From: Symbiodinium sp. CCMP2592
Taxonomy: Eukaryota; Sar; Dinophyceae; Suessiales; Symbiodiniaceae
Reading direction: 5' to 3'
Assembly: GCA_905221615.1 (NCBI GenBank)
Contig: CAJNDT010003057.1
Span: 580,093-644,092, forward strand
Length of the DNA stretch: 64,000 nt
Shown: piece by piece, positions 29,192 through 38,945 of the stretch
Layout: the number at the start of each line of letters is the position of its first letter
Numbering within the stretch: the first letter of the stretch is position 1
Notes under the pieces: generated by a model
Databases searched by the model: none
Told to the model about the DNA's origin: nothing
What the model saw: only the letters and a program-made list of their open reading frames with translations
Position numbers and translations under genes: made by a program

Positions 29192-29728
29192 TTGGCGCCT
29201 CCTTGGACCCTGGTTATCTCGTATGAGAAGGCTATCCGGAAGTTCGCCTACAAGCAGATGGCTAGCCTCTCCATGAGCTTCGCGGATGCCTTGGCCCTTG
29301 CCTGGAGAGATGCGGCTACGAAGGAGAGGTACTTCACAACTCCCCTCTCGCTATGCACCAAGAGACCGCAGCCCTGGCACACCGATACGCCCCAGGCTAC
29401 GGATGGCAAGGGGCGAGGCAAGGGCAAGGATAAGGGCAATAAGAAGCTCAAGACGGGCAAGGAGAGAGAAGGCTACAACCGCACAGCGGATGGCAAACCC
29501 ATCTGCTATCGGTTCAATGCTAAAACGGGATGCAAGAAAGGCGAGAAGTGCCACTTCGTGCATGTTTGCACGAAGTGCCTTGGCGACCACCCGGCTACAA
29601 AGTGCCCGCGAAGCAGGCCGCCGGCTACGAAACAGCCAACCCCGGTTCTGGGCTACGCTCTCCCAGGCTACGAGCACTTTTCCTTTTTTCTGGGAAGGAT
29701 ACGGTTGGAGGCCTCGCGGCATTCCTGA
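29192..29728 (+). pseudogene. gag: Gag of GCTA-rich retroelement with CCCH zinc finger
   Basis: The 178-residue frame has WTLVISYEKAIRKFAYKQM at residues 5-25, homologous to 15060-15323 on -. It has a Lys/Gly-rich linker (GKGRGKGKDKGNKKLK), then a CCCH finger (C-x8-C-x5-C-x3-H in CYRFNAKTGCKKGEKCHFVH) and a second CxxC pair (CTKCLGDHPATKCPR) like a retroviral knuckle. Pairing of zinc modules at the gag C-terminus suggests RNA binding and packaging, by analogy. The N-terminal half of the full gag, seen at 15400-15800 (-) and 33330-33730 (+), is absent here, so the element is 5'-truncated or starts within gag. Confidence 0.65.
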
Positions 29729-30369
29729 GGCGACTGGCGGCTACCTTCTCCCGCGAGGTGGTCGTCGACCTTGTGGATAGCTCCCGTGGGCGCCGCTACG
29801 ACCTCACTCTGTCTATAAGGTCCGGCGACGATATCTCGACTTGGTCGAGCAGGGCTACTATGACATGATTTTCCTCAAACCGCCCTGTGCTACCTTCTCT
29901 CGGGCGACTTGGGCTAACTTCTCGGGCCCACGGCCCGTTCGAAGCTTCGCCAGACCCTGCGGCGAGGATACTCTCACTCGTCCTGGCTAAACTCGGCTCC
30001 GAAGATGAGCTGGAGAAGGAGGCCTTCCGGATGGCGGAGCTGGGCGAGTCCGGATGCAACTTGGTGAGAGACGAGGCTATCCATCAGGAGATCCTCCAGC
30101 TGCTCCAGAAGTGGATAGAAGGACAGGATAGGAGCGAGGCCGGCCTCTTGGATATTGCGGAGGGCCAGCCACTTCGTCTTCGGCTACTTCGTGTCCTCCT
30201 CGGGATCGTGGGGGATCCGGATAGAGAGTTCCTGCGCCGGCCCGAGACCGGGCCACCCCTTGATATCCTCGAAGGGCTACCCAGGACTCCTCATGTGTCT
30301 GAGGAGCAGACTTCCTGGAGGCTAGAGGACCTACCTTGGGAGCCGGGGCTAGCGTGGGTTTTCGGTTAA
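29729..30369 (+). pseudogene. Linker between gag and RT
   Basis: Overlapping frames 29530-29868 and 29887-30369 carry VVDLVDSSRGRRYDLTLS, DEAIHQEILQLLQKWIEG, LRLLRVLLGIVGDPDREF and EGLPRTPHVSEEQTSW. This region precedes RT in the family. At least one frameshift lies near 29870. A segment FEASPDPAARILSLVLAK is also visible. No catalytic motif. Confidence 0.45.
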
Positions 30370-31018
30370 GGACCACCGCGATTTCGTTCGGGATAAGTTC
30401 AGGAGGGGCTCATGGAGAAGATGACCCTCGGCGAGTTCAAGGCTAGGTTCGGCGAGAACCGGGCGATCGCGGCCTTGGCGGTGATAGTCGAGGACGAGGA
30501 GAAGGATAAGAAGAGGATAATCCATGATGCCACCCACGGCGTCAAGGTTCACAACCGGATAAAATGCCGGGATAAGCTTCGCGCACCTGGGGCTAGGGAG
30601 AAGAAGCAGCTTCTCAGGGAGCTTGAGTCGGAGGGCGAGGTGGCCTACTCGGTCGTCGGCGACATCTCGAAGGCCCACAGACGATACAAGCACTAGCGAG
30701 CATGGCTACATGGGTTGTCAGATAGACGAGGAGGAGACGGTTCCGGGCGATCCGGATAGTTAGATCGTCTACATCAACGGTGGGCACGTTTGGGCTATGC
30801 CCGGTGGGCTATTGGTGGACGCGGATAGCGGCCTGCGGAAGCGGGCCGGCTGGCTAGCTCGATGGCTAGGAGAGGTCCCGTACGGGCAGGGTCTCGGCCA
30901 AGGAGGGCCTGGCCCGGCTAGGTTTCGCAGCAATCGCACTCGACTGGGAGAGGCCCTTTCTGGGCCCCTTTCCATGCCTGGTCGGCGGCTATCGAAGGAC
31001 GTGATGGGCTACTTGTGA
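30370..31018 (+). pseudogene. Reverse transcriptase remnant lacking the catalytic block
   Basis: Frame 30412-30696 reads KKRIIHDATHGVKVHNRIK, the fingers, then LRAPGAREKKQLLREL and VVGDISKAHRR (motif A). After a frame change near 30780 come TVGTFGLCPVGYWW (motif B) and, almost at once, WLARWLGE and EGLARLGFAAIALDWERPF (thumb). The about 100 residues with YADD and FKWAKTRGG that lie between these in the related fragment at 38.4-38.7 kb are missing. Stops and frameshifts confirm decay. Confidence 0.6.
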
Positions 31019-31680
31019 TACCCACCATGCTCCGGGTGCTCATGACCTGACTAGAAGAGAAGCTGAATACAGGAGACCGCCTGTACGGCTACTCCGCGGG
31101 CTGCCTCCTCTGAGCTTCTACACCGATGCTAAGGCCGAGTCCACGAGGGCATGGATAGGGTTTTTTGGAGCTAGACTCGGGGAAGCCGGGACCCTGGTTC
31201 TCCCTCAAAGGAGATAGGTCTTGGGCACCTTGGGCTTTCTCCAAAAGAGATCCGAAAATCACCCTCGTCATTATACGCCTCTAGGTCCTCGCGAGTTGCC
31301 ATTAGGGGCTATACGGAGAACAAGTCCAACGAGTCCCTTTTGAAGAAGGCTATGACGACAAAGTATCCTTCCATGCTAATCCTGATGAAGACGGCCGAAG
31401 AGCTATCCCACAGGAACTGTGAGCGACAGCTAGAGTGGATACGGAAAGATCTCAACCAGCTAGCTGACGACCTCACCAACGAGGAGTTCGGGGCCTTTGA
31501 CACCGGCTTGAGGATAGACCTCAACAGGGATGAACTCCGTTGGAGGATGTTGGACCGGCTACTCGCGCACTCCGATAGCTTCTACCGGGAGCTAGGGGTG
31601 CGAAAGCGAGAGGCACCGGCGAGGGTGTCGCGTTTTGGCCGGAAGGTCCGTAGGCTAGATCCCTGGTAGCCTGAGTGGCT
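31019..31680 (+). pseudogene. RNase H-like domain of GCTA-rich element
   Basis: Around 31030-31150 the frames give LRVLMT and LPPLSFYTDAKAESTRAWIG, the RNase H start with the first catalytic Asp. After frame changes the frame at 31310-31669 gives NKSNESLLKKAMTTKYPS, RQLEWIRKDLNQLADDLTN and LAHSDSFYRELGVRK. The homologous start occurs on - at 38.2-38.35 kb. The DLNQLADDLTN motif is the C-terminal acidic site of this RNase H type. The frame closes at 31669 at the end of the element's coding part. Confidence 0.55.
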
Positions 31681-31687
31681 GCGCGTG

Positions 31688-31868
31688 GGGAGGGCTAGCC
31701 AGAGGCTAGCGACAATCTCCAGGCTAACTGGGATTTATGCGACATCCATGAAAAAGGAGAGTTGTCGCGCGCTACTGCTTGTTAGCTCGCTGTCGTCTCT
31801 CGGCTAGTACGACTACTCTAGCTAGTTCCTACACGGAGGATGTAGGGGATGGTGGTGGGCTAGATGGG
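31688..31868 (+). repeat. 180-bp direct repeat, copy 1
   Basis: Starts GGGGAGGGCTAGCCAGAGG and ends GATGGTGGTGGGCTAGATG. The second copy lies 443 bp downstream, with about three differences. It follows directly on the RNase H frame, so it may be the element's 3' untranslated or terminal repeat. Confidence 0.9.
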
Positions 31869-32130
31869 CTAGTGCACGTACCTCGTGACGAGGAACGAGT
31901 TACGACTATGTGTGCTAGCCCGATAATCTTCCCACCGAAACCATCGTAGGTGTTTCGGCTAGAACCGAAGTTTCTACTGCTATCTATTGCTCTTGCTATG
32001 TGTGCCAGCTTGCAAGACCTGGATAGCAGGACTTGGAATGGCGAGGAACCTTGTACACATCCGTGGCCATTCTGGATAAAGTCCGCCATGGGGGGGGGGG
32101 GTAATTTTGAAGTACCCACCCAACCCACCC
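31869..32130. other. Spacer between direct repeats
   Basis: GCTA-rich at first, then plain; a G-run lies at 32092-32101. No gene. Confidence 0.6.
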
Positions 32131-32310
32131 TGGGGAGGGCTAGCCAGAGGCTAGCGACAATCTCCAGGCTAACTGGGATTTATGCCACATCCATGAAAAA
32201 GGAGAGTTGTCGCGCGCTACTGCTTGTTAGCTCGCTGTCGTCTCTCGGCAAGTACGACTACTCTAGCTAGTTCCTACACGGAGGATGTAGGGGATGGTGG
32301 TGAGCTAGAT
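32131..32310 (+). repeat. 180-bp direct repeat, copy 2
   Basis: Near-identical to 31688-31868. The GCTA lexicon stops at its right edge, marking the likely end of the retroelement. Confidence 0.9.
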
Positions 32311-32311
32311 G

Positions 32312-32998
32312 CACATGAAGGGAGCCCAATAAAGCCCAGGTGCTTTGCCGCGTCCAACCCCGCCCAGAAAGGAAACATCCCCCCTTGGACGGGTGGGCCG
32401 CGGTGAAGGACCTGGGTCCACGGCAAAGGATGGGCTTCATTGGGCTCCCTGAGCTCCTGGGTTGGACGGGTGGGCCGCGGCAAAGGACCTGGGCTTTATT
32501 GGGCTCCCTTCATGTTTCCTTTCTGGGCTCCTGGGTTGGACGGGTGGGCGGCGGCGCAGGACCTGGGCTCTCCTTCCCTTCGTGTTTCCTTTCTGGGCTC
32601 CTGGGCCGCGGCAAACTGGCTGGGCTTCCATTGGGCTCCCTTCATGTTTCCTTTCTGAACTGCTGGGTTGGACGGGCGGGCCGCGGCGAAGGGTTGGACG
32701 GTTGGGCCACGGCAAAAGGACGTGGGCTTTATTGGGCTCCCTTCATGTTTCCTTTTTGGGGTCCTGGGTTGGACCGGTGGGCGCGGCGCAGGACCTACTT
32801 CCCTGCATGTTTCCTTTCTGGGCTCCTGGGTTGGACGGCTGGGCCCAAACTGGCTGGGCTCCCATTAACCTCCCTTCATGTTTCCTTTCCGGGTGGGCCG
32901 CGGCGAAGGTCCAACCCAGGAGCCCAGAAAGGAAACATGAAGGGCCAATGGGAGCCCAGCCAGTTTGCCGCGGCCCAGCCATCCAACCCACCGCGGCC
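32312..32998. repeat. About 70-80-bp GC-rich array with inverted copies at both ends
   Basis: The unit contains TGGGCTCCTGGGTTGGACGG, GTGGGCCGCGGC(A/G)AAGG, and GGGCTCCCTTCATGTTTCC. About eight variable units run on + from 32440 to 32905. The first (32312-32400) and last (about 32905-32985) are in the opposite orientation, so the array can fold back on itself. Frames here are by-products. Confidence 0.85.
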
Positions 32999-33329
32999 CA
33001 CCTTTTTTCTGAGGAGAGAACCCCAAACAGTACTTGTTTGGGGAAATATAATTTTTTCTTATAGTCGGTCCGGGAGGGGTTGGCTATTCCACTCGACACC
33101 CTCTCGATTCTTGGATAGAGCCGTCGGATTCCTGTCAAACTCCCTTACTTGATTTTGGGTGGAGCCCTCATGGGCACCCTAGGGGCTCCGTCGGAGTCCG
33201 AACTGGCTACCAATCTGGCTAAAGGCTCAGCCGATCTGCGATACTGCTAACCCAGAATCGGGTAGAGGAGAAAGCCCGGTCTATTCTTTTCAAGGCCGGA
33301 GTGATACTGTCGCGAAGTTTTCGGCGAGC
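32999..33329. other. No gene recognised
   Basis: Non-repetitive sequence with a short A/T-rich tract near 33040. Some GCTA words reappear from 33200, suggesting the next element starts there. Confidence 0.4.
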
Positions 33330-33735
33330 TTCACAAGTGAGGGGTCCTCAAGAACGATTTTTCGACAGATGTGGATACCGGACTGGCAAGCTTCGTGGTG
33401 GCATGGCAAGCCGCTCAGGCGAGAATCAAGGGCGGAGCTAGAAGCCGCAGCCCAGCTCCGAGAATGGGCAAAGCCGATAGCCCAAACGGATTACATGGCT
33501 AGGGGCAGACTTTCGCCCTTGAGTTCGGAAAGTCAGAGGATAAGCATGTGCCGGCTAAGGAGTACATCGAGAAGAAACTCCATGAGCTAGAGACCGGCGA
33601 GTTCAGGGCAGAGCCCTTGACCGAGGTTCTCACGGGACGAGATAGATCCGGAGACTCTCGTTCCGCAGTGGGACAGCAAGGGCGCGATCGTGCTAAAGAA
33701 GGCTAGCTCCAGAGGAGCCTGCCTTGCCGTCTAGT
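33330..33735 (+). pseudogene. N-terminal gag fragment of GCTA-rich retroelement
   Basis: Read with two frame changes this gives DVDTGLASFVVAWQAA, ELEAAAQLREWAKPIAQTDYM, PAKEYIEKKLHELETGEF and DPETLVPQWDSKGAIVLKK. The middle part is homologous to 15396-15710 on -. In an intact element this would precede the segment found at 29192. It is therefore an independent, 3'-truncated insertion ending near 33735. No start codon can be assigned. Confidence 0.5.
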
Positions 33736-34239
33736 GCTGCCCGGGAGCTTTGTGCACGCACTCCGTTTTTGATGGTGCTGGCTGCAGCAGTCAACATCCA
33801 GCTAGCTTAGGCCAATGCTCTGATCTTTCTGCTGAACTAGCACGTACTTCGTGGTTTTAATCATGCAAGCTGGGTGAGGCTGGGCTTCGAGGCACTTGCG
33901 CAACATTACCGGCTCTAATCTGCAATGCGGCCCCTTATATGTCTAAGTACGCTTGTTCCGTCTACTTGTACAATATCATGTTGCCCACCAGTTTTATCCA
34001 AGCTAGCTCGAGTTTGTTTTTGAAAACAGCGGTGTGAACCGGGAAGAGGCACAGGCTGCTAGGAGCTAGGACACACTATCATAGTCGCAACAACTGTGCT
34101 CAGCCTGCTGCCCACCGGCCACCACGCTGCAACCTCCGTCGAATTGAGACGAACAAAATCACTCGGAATCTGTGCCGGCACAAGCTCATTGTCCTCTCTC
34201 TGTTCGGAGGAACCCTAGCACTCGCTGGTTCTCGCCCTT
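33736..34239. other. No gene recognised
   Basis: Unique-looking sequence with scattered stops in all frames. Confidence 0.5.
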
Positions 34240-34470
<231 letters not shown>

Positions 34471-34677
34471 GCAAGCTTGGAAGTTCTGGGTATACCAGCT
34501 GGCCCCACGCAGGCCTCGATGCTGCACCCGAGCCGAAGAGGAGCCCGCCCAGCCTGCAGTAAGCTTGACGTCAAGCCGTAAATCCTATGAACTTGCGCCC
34601 CAAAGTATGCCGTGGCACTGAACCCTAAATTCTCGCTAGCTATGTGAATGTATGAATGATGCAGTGTCCTATCGCAG

Positions 34678-37330
34678 GAGTACAGCTCCGAGGCGGCTAA
34701 AGTTGAGACGACGGGTGCTGCTGCATCGAGCTCTGTGTCCTTCGAAAACCTCCATGTGCCCGAGCAAGATTCACTTACCGTACAGATTGCAGAGCTCAGT
34801 AAATGAATCTCTTTCGAGCACGGCTGTATCTGCCCTCCAAAAGAAGGGTGCTGACGTGAATCGGATATCCGATTTGAATGCTGTCGCAGAGAATGAATCC
34901 ACTGGCAAGATGCATTGGGTAACCAAGAAAAGCTGGCTGGGAGGAAGACCGAGAGGCGATTCCACCAGGTTTTTTGCACGATCACTGCCGAAGGTCTCGA
35001 CAGTCCCTTTGCCTCTCGTTCTGTCGAAGAAACGAAAACTTGTAGCCGAGAGACAATGCAGCGACTTGTCGAAGCTTCCATCGTCCAAATTTGTAAGTTG
35101 AAAGTTGAAACTATTAGCCGCGCAACCCACACAACTCTACGTGTTGCCAAATTAAGGTATTGTCCTTCCGAGCTCTTACATATCGTGGTTGGAGAAACGG
35201 CCTTGGCTATTGCAAGCAATCTGCTTTGGCTCCTCGACACCACACGGTCGAGAGCTGCTGCTTGGCTATGAAATCAGGACAAAGTTAGTTTGCTCAGTAC
35301 CATACGAGCAGCCCAGCCTAGGTTGAGCACCACTTTGCAGAATGCTGATATTGGCTACGCTGGAGGTCTTGTACCTTCACCCCCCCAAATATCTGTTCCC
35401 CAGCCCTTAACTCTATATTAATTGGGGTCCTTATCTCGACAGGGCCTCATGATCTTCCCATTCGTCTTCACGGAGACGAAGGTCCTGGCCAGAAATTCAA
35501 GAATGTGCTGGTTATCAATATGTCATTCCCTTATTCTCGCTCGGGTGAGCCTTGCTTGCAAATCAGGTTGGGTCCGCATAATTTTTGGACATGCTAGACC
35601 CTCGTGCTCACCTGGGATACTTTGAAGACTCGCCTTTGCCTCGCATGTCTTACTGGCCAGACGCTCCTGACACGGGCGATGCAAAAGAACAAGAGGATCG
35701 GCACGCAACACGCGGCGACCTTGGATGCTCTTATGGGCTACATCAAAGATGATCTGAAGAAAGTGTGCCTAGACGGAGTTCTTTGATTGCCTGAGCTGAA
35801 TTTCTTGTTTGGGCCCCATAAGACCATTTGGATTTCGAGTCTCCAGGAGATTTTCACTGGATGGCATATCTGGCAGAAAGCTATGCTTCATGGGATTGGC
35901 TGGCGATCAGAAATGGTTCCAACAAATCCTGCATTTGCCTGTGCCTCAGACCGGATCATCGCTGGCAAACCTTTCGAAATGCTGGTTCATCCCTGGCTCA
36001 GTCCGCGACACTGGAAAGGAAATGGCGAGGCCAATGGCCGCAGGCAGGATTTGGTACTTATAAGTGTCAACTACTATTTGGAGTCTTTGGTGTTATCTTG
36101 TGTTTAGGGTTTAGGATTTTCGGTGATACTTTGATGGTCAAGTCTACACATTATCCTCAGCAGGCCTAAACCCCAAACTCCCAAAACCCTTTTATCGTAA
36201 ACTGTTTGGAAGCACCTAGCTCCAACAATCTATTTTGTGGTGTCATCTCGATCAAGCTGTGTGCAGGATGTGCATGCAGTGCCAGCAGCTAGGAAAGCGT
36301 CTGGATCCAAATAGCCGGTTCCGATGCGACCCAAAGTCATCCCAGGCTTTCTTCCACGATTGATCCGATGGATGGTCAGACTTTCTTATCTATGGGGTCC
36401 GGGCACTACTTGAATTTCTTCGGGGATTCGCCCTGGGAGCCTTGCGGTCGCGAAAGATATGCCGAGCCTTGCCTACAAGAGAGAAAGGTTTATTGAGGTC
36501 ACAGCAAGCCGTAGAAGCCCAGCTGAGGACTTCTTGCAAGAGCTTCAGAAGGCCAACTCAGGCCGCACACTGCCTGCAATCTGCGACTTCGATGGATTCC
36601 ACAGCAAACTGATTCATTTCGACACGTTGCACGTTTGTTACCGTGGATTTGGGCCTGATTTGGCTGCATCAATTCTGCTGGACTTGTTCTACCAAAAAGG
36701 CGGGTTGACGGAAGCCCACACTCTTGCATCTGCCTGGGCAGCGGCCCAGGGCCTGGAGTTATCCTGCGATGACTTCGCCTTGAGCTCAGACGAAAAATAC
36801 GCATTCCTCCAGGCTAAGGGGGCAGACACAAAGATCATTTGTCTGTGGTTGGTTCTTGAGACGAATTGCTAGCAAATTTTTTGTCTTTGAACTGTTTTGG
36901 TCTAAGGCCCTCAACTCTGGATCCTGTAAATCCTAAACCCCCAACCCTAAGCTGAAAAAAGTAGAGACTGTAATTTCCGCGTCCCTAAACCCCAAAGCCC
37001 AGGCAGAGTTGGTTCCGGCGGCGACGAAAACCTGGACAGACAAAGAAAAAGCTGCAGTGATGATTATGAGGCCTGACTTCACAGTTTCCGCAAACCAATG
37101 AAAGGCAAGTGCTCTGGTTTCAAGCTTCCAAGGACCGTGCGGTCATTGGCTCGGCTGATCAAGCTCATGGATGAATATCTCTACATATTCCCTCCGTCTG
37201 CTGTTGCAAAATTGAAGAAGCTGGTTCGACGTTTTTTGCTGGGCTACTTGTACCTGGCATATGATGCATTTTGTGCCGACAAACACCGGTACAAGTTGAG
37301 ACCGAAGACCCTAGCACTGCATTACGTGTA
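34678..37330 (+). pseudogene. Exon-like pieces of repeated dinoflagellate protein family
   Basis: Successive + segments match one protein order: VETTGAAASSSVSFENLHV (34690-34797); DLPIRLHGDEGPGQKFKNV and VINMSFPYSRS (35449-35544, followed by GGTGAGC); TLDALMGYIKDDLKKV (about 35720); GLAGDQKWFQQILHL (about 35895); FDGFHSKLIHFDTLHVCY and GFGPDLAASILLDLFY (frame 36459-36872); FLLGYLYLAYDAFCADKHRY and LRPKTLALHY (frame 37098-37388). RLHGDEG, GDQKW, LHxxxxG and RPKxxxLHY are landmarks of a multicopy family whose function I do not know. A smaller member lies at 19.2-20.0 kb on -. Spacing and an apparent GT donor fit a split gene, but in-frame stops between pieces also allow a decayed copy. Confidence 0.45.
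36100..36180. repeat. Short telomere-like motifs in both orientations
   Basis: TTTAGGGTTTAGG at about 36102 and CCTAAACCCCAAA at about 36165 lie within a presumed intron. Related CCTAAACCCC and CCCTAACC pieces occur at about 36935-36995 and 37866-37935. TTTAGGG is the plant-type telomere unit, also reported in dinoflagellates. Confidence 0.5.
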
Positions 37331-37388
37331 TACTGTATACATTTTTGTTATACAAATCGAATGCAATATGATTAACATATCTGTGTGA

Positions 37389-37884
37389 TTTGCAGAGAAA
37401 ACGCGCCGCAGATCAGGCTGCACACATGGTATCATGTGTCGGGTTATGTCGTGCTTTGGTGATGAAGACTTTGTCCGCCGGCTCTGCTCGATAGTTGCTT
37501 GGCTGAAGCTGGCAGGCTACGTATGGAGCACGATAACAACTTGAAAAACAGCGGGAGCCGATCTGAGGCCAGTGGGCGCCATGCCGCAGCTGTACATAAA
37601 ACAGCGATCAAAAGATATTTGGCAGCTGCAGTGCAGCACTGGTCGGAGAAGTTCGGAAACCGGTGAGAAATCGTCGGGGAGGGGCGGGAGGGACATCGGG
37701 AACATTCGGTAGCCACACCTTAAGCCGAGCCAAGAAGCCAAATTTGGAACCCAGATGAATCCCAGGCTCAAACCCCCAAATATATCGGCCTACAGGGCGC
37801 TTTCACTCAATCAAACAATCAATATACAGTCTCATTTGTTTAGAAAGGGAATGGACTCGTCTGTACCCTAACCCGGCCCTAACC
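37389..37884. other. No gene recognised
   Basis: Contains degenerate CCCTAA-like repeats at its right end (37866 onward). Confidence 0.45.
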
Positions 37885-38710
37885 TTACGAGCTTAAAGCC
37901 TTGCACCCTAACTCAAAGCCTTCAACCTTAACTTTGTGGTTCAAACCGTACTGGCTCAAACCGGCCCAAGCAAGTGATTTGAAAATGCTTTCACCCTTTG
38001 TCTGGAATATCTTGAGATGTGAACGAGCGAGAGCGCTTTCTGTTTCGAGGATTCGCTTGGCGAAGATATCAGACAAGTTTGTGCAATAAAACATCCGATT
38101 GTTGTCAAATGGCCTCCAAGTGGCTTTCCCAGAAAAAGGCCTTGTAACCAAAATGATGCAAGTCACCTGTTTATTTTGCTGATCTAGCTGCAGGAAGCCC
38201 CCTATCCATGCTCTCGTGGACTCCGCCTTAGCATCAGTGTAATAGAAACTCAGTGGCGGTAGCCCTCGCAGTCGCCGAACTGGACGTTGGAGGCGGTCGC
38301 CCGAGGTGAGCTTCTCGGCTAGCCAGGTCATGAGGACACGCAGCATCGTGGGTTCACGAGTCGCCCCTCACGAACGTGGGTAGCCGCGGACCCAGCATGG
38401 AGGGGGCCCAGGAAGGGTCTCTCCCAGTCGACGGGCGCTATCGCTGCAAAGCCTTGCCGGCCCAAACCTTGCTGCATCTCCTTCGCCACGACCTTCCCGG
38501 AGCTCGACTCCCAAGCCAGTTAGCTAGCCAATGTAGTTCGCGTAGTCCGTCTCCATCCCCAGCCACTCCACACAATGGCCACCTCGAGTCTTCGCCCACT
38601 TGAAGGGATCGCCCAGGACGTAAAGGAAGAGATAGCTCAAAGGTATCCCCTGTCTCCCCTTGGCCCCTATCCCGAGGGACTCGAGGTCGTCGGCATAGAC
38701 TGGGGAAATT
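37885..38710 (-). pseudogene. RT palm/thumb and RNase H remnant with YADD motif
   Basis: Read on - from 38703: VYADDLESLGIGAKGRQG, PFKWAKTRGGHCVEWLGME (near 38600), a frame change, a broken thumb (WLANWLG; about 38400-38530), then the frame 37885-38346: MLRVLMTWLAEKLTSGDRL and TDAKAESTRAWIGGFLQL. YADD is the RT catalytic pair and TDAKAES the RNase H start. After about 38165 the frame no longer resembles the family, so the element ends there. It is the same family as 29.2-31.7 kb but retains exactly the block deleted in that copy. Confidence 0.6.
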
Positions 38711-38860
38711 ATAATAATTTGGCATATGGAAATAAGCCCAGGTCAGGTCGGGTCGCATCCTATTTCCGTTAATTTCAGAGGTCGGGTCGGGTCGTTAATT
38801 TGGCTTAATTCTGGTCAGCTTCGGGCCAGTAACTAAGCCGGAGAGGTCACGGGAGGAAAA
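38711..38860. repeat. Short GGTCGGGTC repeats
   Basis: GTCAGGTCGGGTCGCATC and GGTCGGGTCGGGTCGTTAAT occur in an AT-rich setting. No gene. Confidence 0.6.
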
Positions 38861-38945
38861 GCCGGCACCCTGGTTCTGATTATCGACCAAGCACAGAGAA
38901 TCCCATCGATGACTGATCAATCTCTTTCGCGGGCTGCTGTTCAGG

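Larger units (their letters stand above)
29160..31680 (+). mobile_element. GCTA-rich RT/RNase H retroelement, internally deleted
   Basis: Order on +: gag with CCCH zinc finger (29192-29700), pre-RT region (29887-30369), RT N-terminal half (30412-30696), a deleted RT centre, RT thumb-like (about 30895-30960) and RNase H (about 31090-31670). No integrase is seen. The arrangement and motifs match a family that is abundant in dinoflagellates and perhaps DIRS-like; the class is uncertain. Several frameshifts and stops are present, and the YxDD block is missing. GCTA occurs about 45 times in 2.5 kb on this strand by hand count, against about 10 expected. The 5' limit lies between the end of the RT homology at about 29115 and the first GCTA cluster at 29150. 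Confidence 0.65.

Noticed and set aside
32340-33152. 270-residue Gly/Trp-rich frame
   Set aside because: Produced by the 70-80-bp GC-rich array.
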